Origin: Theristus sp. LFF4_11
Lineage: Eukaryota > Nematoda > Chromadorea > Monhysterida > Xyalidae
Assembly: GCA_030248135.1 (NCBI GenBank)
Contig: JASANC010005021.1
Location: 1-64,000, forward strand
Direction of reading: 5' to 3'
Length of the DNA: 64,000 bases
Shown piece after piece: positions 60,201-64,000 of the stretch (position 1 is its first letter; every line of letters starts with the position of its first letter). A program made the translations under genes and the position numbers. Below the pieces are notes generated by a model. The model saw nothing but the letters and a program-made list of their open reading frames with translations. It searched no databases and was not told the DNA's origin.

Positions 60201-63200
60201 CGCCAAATTTGTGTCGCCGTCGGATTCGAGTTTGAGCCCTCCGGGTGGTAGCGAAAGTTCAGTTTGTCCACGAAGCTCGCCGGCTCCTTGTGCTGGTGGT
60301 GGCTGTTTTTGCGGATTCTCGTGTCCGGTTGGCTTGTCGAACGTCTGATACGCCCGATCATCGGGATCGACATTGGTGTTTTGGAATTTTTGGATTTTTT
60401 TTGTTAGACTATTTCTTTACTTGTCTGCGATAGTTTAGATCACCACTTTTACATCTCGTTGTTTAACTTGCAGACGAATGGAAACGCCCGCTCATACAGA
60501 CGTATGCGCATGCAGCACGGCACGTCACGTGTTGTGTTCGTGCATTGTAGCGTTCATTCATGCAGACGTATGTACAGTATGAACGGCACGGCACGTTACG
60601 TCTCTCGTGTTATTGCATGCATATGGAGAAGTGGAGACGTCCATGGAGACGTGACCTTGACGTACGTCAGCATACATCACCATGAACGGGCCTTAATACC
60701 ATCATTCTGAACGTAAACTCAGGTGCGCTGATTGGATGCATCAGCTTTACCAACCAACACGCCAAATTGAAATGCAGCCAATCAGCGAACTGCAAACAAA
60801 AGTGTGCACACGGCTGTTGTGCCAAATAATATTAAACAATAGTGTCATTACACTCTAACTTCATGACATATCCAACTAGCTGATTGGTTGGTGGTCACAT
60901 GATGCATGGATTCTGTGCAAACCAAACGCCGCCTCCACAGTAATTCACGCACAGAATATGTGCATCAACCAATCAGCTAGTTGGATTATGGAGTTATGGA
61001 CTGTATATATTCTGGTAAAACCAGACAATGCAACCTTGTTTCCGTTGAGTAACCACTGATAAATTAATACGAACCTCATAAGTTATTCATAAATTGCTAA
61101 CAGCGATAATCTAATAATTGCCCTGATAACAAAATCCATACCAACTTGTGTCTGGACTTCTAGATTCATCATGCGGTTGGATTAGCCAGTAGCTTACAAA
61201 TATCATGCACGTGTGCGAGCATACGTCTAATCAGTTTGTGTTTGTTATATTGATTGCAGATGCTGTGACATGCCATTTGTTGTCGGACACAGGGAATTTA
61301 TTCAAGTGGTTATTGATATTTTGCACTTTACTGGGCTTCACTGCTTCATTTGCTGGCTGCAACAGTAGGCAATGCTATTATGTCCTGTCAGACAGACATG
61401 ACGTCACATCGACAGATTACGGTATTAGGTCTCAACACGATCTTGCTGTTCGTTCGTCCAACCGTACCCAGTGTGATGGGGCGCTTTTGCATTGAACAGC
61501 ACCGTCATTGTGTCTACAACAACTGATCTGATCTCTACGGTACAGACAGTTGCGTGGTGAAAAGCAGATAAAATTCCGGGTTTTTTTTCAACTACGGCAA
61601 TAATGCAGTACTACAGAACCTTCATGCGATTTTCGGGTTATTTGGTATGAACTGCCGTTTTTTTCGTTTGTGGTCTGCGAATTGAATCCGCGCGCGCGCG
61701 CTGATACTGATCATCAGTTTCACTGGTACAAGTAAACAACACCGTACCACTCAAGACCGGAAAAACTCCCAAAAAATCACCATCTCTCACGTTCATTCGG
61801 AAGCGCAGTCCGCAATGTCGACAGAGAAAGCGCCAGTCACGGTGTTTCTTCGCTTGGTGCGTCACCAGTTCGTGGAGCTCCTCGAAAATCTCGCAGCACT
61901 GATGGCATTTCGGGCGGAGGCCGCCGGGCGTCTGCGGGTTTTGCTTCTGCGGCATTCTGACGCCGATGGTTGAAATGGCGGCAGCAGCAGCGTCGATTTC
62001 GGATGCGCCGAGCGTGGTGTCGATGGTTCGCTCCGAACCGGACTGAATGGAGTCTGCTGCGACTGGAAAGTGGCACAAAAACGAACATGCGCGATGTTTT
62101 GTGGTTGTTGTTTTGCACACGGTTATTGCGAGAACAACCGCCAGCAGTCGCTAGTGTAGCCATTTGCCGCCAAATGTAGCAGCCCTCTATTATGGAACAC
62201 TGGATAGCGAAACGAGAAAAACTCTTGGATTCGCTGCATTTCGGTGGGAAAACAACGACTGCGACAGCCATCGAAACCCGAAATACGGCTCCGATCACTG
62301 GTGGCAGCCCGGGACTGGGCGGGGCTTGGGTGCTGTGCCGCTTTCGCGGCAAGGGCATTGGTCTGCGGGACTATCAAGGTCCGTTCACCCAACACCAAAC
62401 CACCCCTAAGTTTGGCACCTTTCAGGGTTTCTGGAACTGGTCTTTGTGTTACGAGATGTGGTGGCCCAGCCCCAATACCTTGCTCTACCCGGAAGGGGGG
62501 CACCAACCAGTGACTCGGTTGCCAAACTGACAGAGAGAAAACTGAATACAGCGAAGTTCCCGGCCAAGTGCCCAAATCAACCAAGTTGTACGATGGTTCT
62601 CTGCATTTCGGCCTGGCCAACATCATATATGCAGAAGAAGGGTGGCTTAAGAAGTTGCAGAAGAAAACCAAACTACACACACGTTGTTGTTGTTGTTGTT
62701 CGCTCGTACCATGCACACCGCAAGCAGTGGCCAGCCGGTACGCGCGCTTCTTCGCCGCCATCTCCCGCTTCCGTGCGATCTCCGCCTCCGACGGCGGTGG
62801 GTGATTGTGTCTGCTCGGCTTCTGGTACATTCGACCGTGCTTGTTGAACAGCGCACGCGACAGACAGCGGGTACGCTGATTCTCCAAGCACACCCAGTGC
62901 TCCGTCGCGACGAACGCCGCTTTGAAGCTGAAACGCACCAAAGACGGGGGGAGAGTTTTTGGGGAGGGGGGATTGCAAGGCAAGTAAACGGATTTGTTTT
63001 TTTTTTGAGAACAACACAACAGAGAATGTGATTTGTTCTTGCAATTCCAACGCGATAACGAGACGGATTGATATGATGTGTGGACTGGACAGAAACGTGG
63101 TAAAGAAAGCACGAAGCCTCAGACAGCACTTGGTCCTGCATAAAATGCCAGTACCCGCGAGATGTCAGTCCGCAGTACGAAAAGCAAAAAAAACGACACA

Positions 63201-63745
63201 CAGGGTTCTTTTTTTCACGTACGCACGTGTTCACAAGCTACCACAAACGGGAAACTGTTATGGAAACTTGGAAAACGCCACTAACCGAAACATGTACCCA
63301 TCAATGATTCGCAAGCGCTTTCGAGCGACCTTCTGCAACGTCGTCGGTGACACACGGCCCTGCAAAACACACGTTTTTTCATTGACATCCGTAATCTAAA
63401 CCGAAACAAGCACGCTGATTGGTTGCTTCGTGTTGACGCCGCCACCAACCAGCGCGTTCCAGTTCCAAAGCGCTGTAGTCGTTCGTGTAAACGACCAAGT
63501 GCACGCGGCAGCTTAACACACCAAGTGCCAGTGTGTTTGTTTGTGTGTTCGCATAGGCGCAGCACCGCAGAAGCAGAGTCGACGGTCTCTAGACCAAGCA
63601 CTGTATTTCACCTGCAATTGCTCTTCCAACTGGCCGGTACCAGTGGGACTCGGTTTGTAGTCGGCAAGATTCGGACAGAATTTATTCGGCGTCTTACGAT
63701 AGTTGCTGATTAGTTTCGGTCTCTCTCGGTTGCTTGGTGGTGACT
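57283..63745 (-). CDS. FLYWCH plus C2H2 zinc-finger protein (5' end outside window)
   Basis: Probable nuclear DNA-binding protein. Exons in transcript order: 63745-63612, 63359-63286, 62927-62710, 62062-61791, 59385-59163, 58591-58503, 58349-58206, 57651-57283; phases agree at every junction. A FLYWCH domain spans exons 2-3 of this list: RLRIIDGYMFRFK, EHWVC, TRCLSR and SRHNHPPP give the W-x-C, C and H-x-H zinc ligands. Next are three C2H2 fingers: one in CHQCCEIFEELHELVTHQAKKH, one formed across the 61791/59385 splice (CRHCGLRFRMN joined to SQRDHHILAAH), and one in CRLCNVGFFYRARLSGHEKSKSH. An acidic Ser/Pro stretch, a basic segment and a C-terminal module (LFGELIAAELRAMS, LAKLKIQQVIMEV) of the kind that ends many insect and nematode regulators complete it. 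At least 507 residues; the start codon is not in view. Confidence 0.9.
58018..58193 (-). mobile_element. Family D tRNA-derived SINE
   Basis: TTTTAGGCGATGTTTTCGGC to CGCGCTACCACCCAGGCCAC. The B box reads GGGGTTCGAGCCCC on the minus strand, a perfect match to the tRNA consensus, so this copy is closest to the parental tRNA there. It lies 13 bases past the 3' end of exon 58349-58206. Confidence 0.9.
58750..58823. mobile_element. Family C hairpin MITE (shortened)
   Basis: AGCGGCATTCATGAAG and CTGCCTCATGAATGCCCC at the ends; part of the left arm is deleted. Confidence 0.8.
58961..59136. mobile_element. Family B palindromic MITE beside a splice donor
   Basis: TA-CAGTCGAGCCCAAAATTAT to ATAATTTCGGGTTCGACCG-TA, with CGCTGATTGGTTC / AACCAATCAGCGG arms. 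Its right end is 27 bases from the 3' end of zinc-finger exon 59385-59163. Confidence 0.9.
59446..59623. mobile_element. Family B palindromic MITE
   Basis: TA-CAGTCGAACTGGAAATTTA to ATAATTTCGAGTTCGATTG-TA, with GATCACGTGATGCAT / ATGCGTCACGTGAC and both CCAAT boxes. It starts 61 bases upstream of the exon 59385 acceptor. Confidence 0.9.
59762..60373 (-). CDS. Second FLYWCH-domain reading frame nested in a zinc-finger gene intron
   Basis: Uninterrupted 203-codon frame, ATG to stop, inside the intron between exons 62062-61791 and 59385-59163, same strand. A complete FLYWCH domain is visible: FVDKLNFRYHPEG, QIWRCAQRTCAARIF, LSQHNHVAP. The following segment is then partly duplicated: the stretch ending NGHVPVLPSKSDPVDKVIWV recurs as NGHVPVLPSKSEPVVKVIWV, but in the second copy the H-x-H ligand reads HNC. 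No acceptor site precedes the ATG. It may be an independent intronless gene, an alternative first exon (a possible donor follows VDK in phase 0), or a decaying copy. High GC and intact frame favour past or present coding. Confidence 0.55.
   Translation of the reverse strand: MSIPMIGRIRRSTSQPDTRIRKNSHHQHKEPASFVDKLNFRYHPEGSNSNPTATQIWRCAQRTCAARIFVRNNQLVRFLSQHNHVAPIPPIGGSQKVARNGHVPVLPSKSDPVDKVIWVCFLPNSLHYHLEEYGMLDIFEATKVVRVLRQHNCVAPRPQVEGGQNGHVPVLPSKSEPVVKVIWVFSMYSKQGDLSRWRNRVRS
60480..60690. repeat. ACGTATGC / GGCACGTCACG dispersed palindromic repeat
   Basis: CAGACGTATGCGCATGCAGC, GGCACGTCACGTG, TTCATTCATGCAGACGTATG, GGCACGTTACG and GGAGACGTCCATGGAGACGT in about 200 bases. Similar pieces lie at 52160-52310. 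Confidence 0.5.
60851..61006. mobile_element. Family B related palindromic MITE
   Basis: ACACTCTAACTTCATGACATATCC at the left and GGATTATGGAGTTATGGACTG-TA at the right (first bases), with AGCTGATTGGTTGGTGG / CAACCAATCAGCTAGTTGG arms and ATGATGCATGGATTCTGTG. Resembles the 6396 copy more than the 48189 copy. Confidence 0.75.
62160..62530. other. GC-rich intronic segment open on both strands
   Basis: Between exons 62927-62710 and 62062-61791. A 112-codon frame on the plus strand (62192-62530, rich in Gly, Trp, Pro) and a longer open stretch on the minus strand coincide. No domain recognised. The GC content is unlike neighbouring intron DNA, so it may be a captured gene piece or part of a mobile element. 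Confidence 0.35.
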
Positions 63746-64000
63746 CTGTGAACGAGACAAAAACATACAGAGAATTATGTGTGGGATTGGGTGCAGTGCT
63801 GTTGGCAGGAAAACAGTGTTCTCCACTCGCTTTTAAACGCAGTTACGTTTGAAACAGAGCAGAACAGTCATAAATACACGAGCACACATGCGCTGACAAG
63901 CGCACTGATAGCGTCTGCCTGTGTGTTTGTCCGTGACGGTGAACCGTGCAACATTACGGTGTTCAAAACCGACTTAATTTTCCAATACGGTGTCTTCAGA
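63746..64000. other. Intron of the zinc-finger gene, continuing out of the window
   Basis: The first visible exon begins in phase 1, so at least one upstream exon lies beyond 64000. 63880-63960 contains GTGTGTTTGTCCGTGACGGT and CCGTGCAACATTACGG, related to 16548-16625 (inverted). Confidence 0.5.

Noticed and set aside
61205..61495. 96-codon frame starting with a signal-peptide-like stretch
   Set aside because: Lies inside a zinc-finger gene intron, on the opposite strand, with no recognised domain; considered chance.
62123..63112. 329-codon minus-strand frame taken as one exon
   Set aside because: Only 62927-62710 is supported as an exon by splice sites and phase; the rest is read-through into introns.

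Overview
The window looks like nuclear DNA of an invertebrate animal. Coding sequence is cut into short exons (35 to 530 bases) with GT-AG introns, exons are more GC-rich than the AT-rich introns, and no bacterial-style operons or ribosome binding sites are seen. The gene families (degenerin/ENaC channel, ShK-domain secreted protein, FLYWCH zinc finger, PAN-domain protease) fit an ecdysozoan, possibly a nematode-like animal. That placement is inference; no rRNA or other clade marker is present. Exon models below were built by hand from splice sites, reading phase and family similarity. Positions may be off by a base or two.

Layout. 1-12.8 kb holds no gene I recognise, only dispersed repeats and decayed transposons. 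12.9-26.5 kb (+) is a 16-exon cytosolic purine 5'-nucleotidase (cN-II/NT5C2 family), with a 3.3 kb hAT transposon in intron 2. 28.3-29.4 kb is a mariner-like element with long inverted repeats. 29.6-34.2 kb (-) is a secreted chymotrypsin-fold protease with a C-terminal PAN/apple-like domain and a 600-base ATCA microsatellite in intron 1. 38.4-40.2 kb (+) is a secreted two-ShK-domain protein. 40.6-48.5 kb (-) is a STRA6-like multi-pass membrane protein (retinol/RBP receptor family). 49.5-56.5 kb (-) is a complete degenerin/ENaC channel. 57.3-63.7 kb (-) is a FLYWCH plus C2H2 zinc-finger protein whose 5' end lies beyond the window; a second FLYWCH reading frame lies inside one of its introns.

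The genes are functionally unrelated and show no operon. Notable arrangements are the tail-to-tail pair ShK/STRA6 (384 bases between stops) and three consecutive minus-strand genes at the right.

Most non-coding DNA is mobile. I separate: (A) a G-tract element with TIR CCGTATTACC and TA duplications; (B) palindromic TIR elements (CAGTCGAACTC) carrying paired CCAAT boxes and CACGTG; (C) an 85-base near-perfect hairpin; (D) a tRNA-derived SINE with an (AAC)n tail; (H) a 170-base unclassified repeat; and several hAT elements, three of them with exact 8-base target duplications. Many sit in introns, some within a few bases of splice sites.
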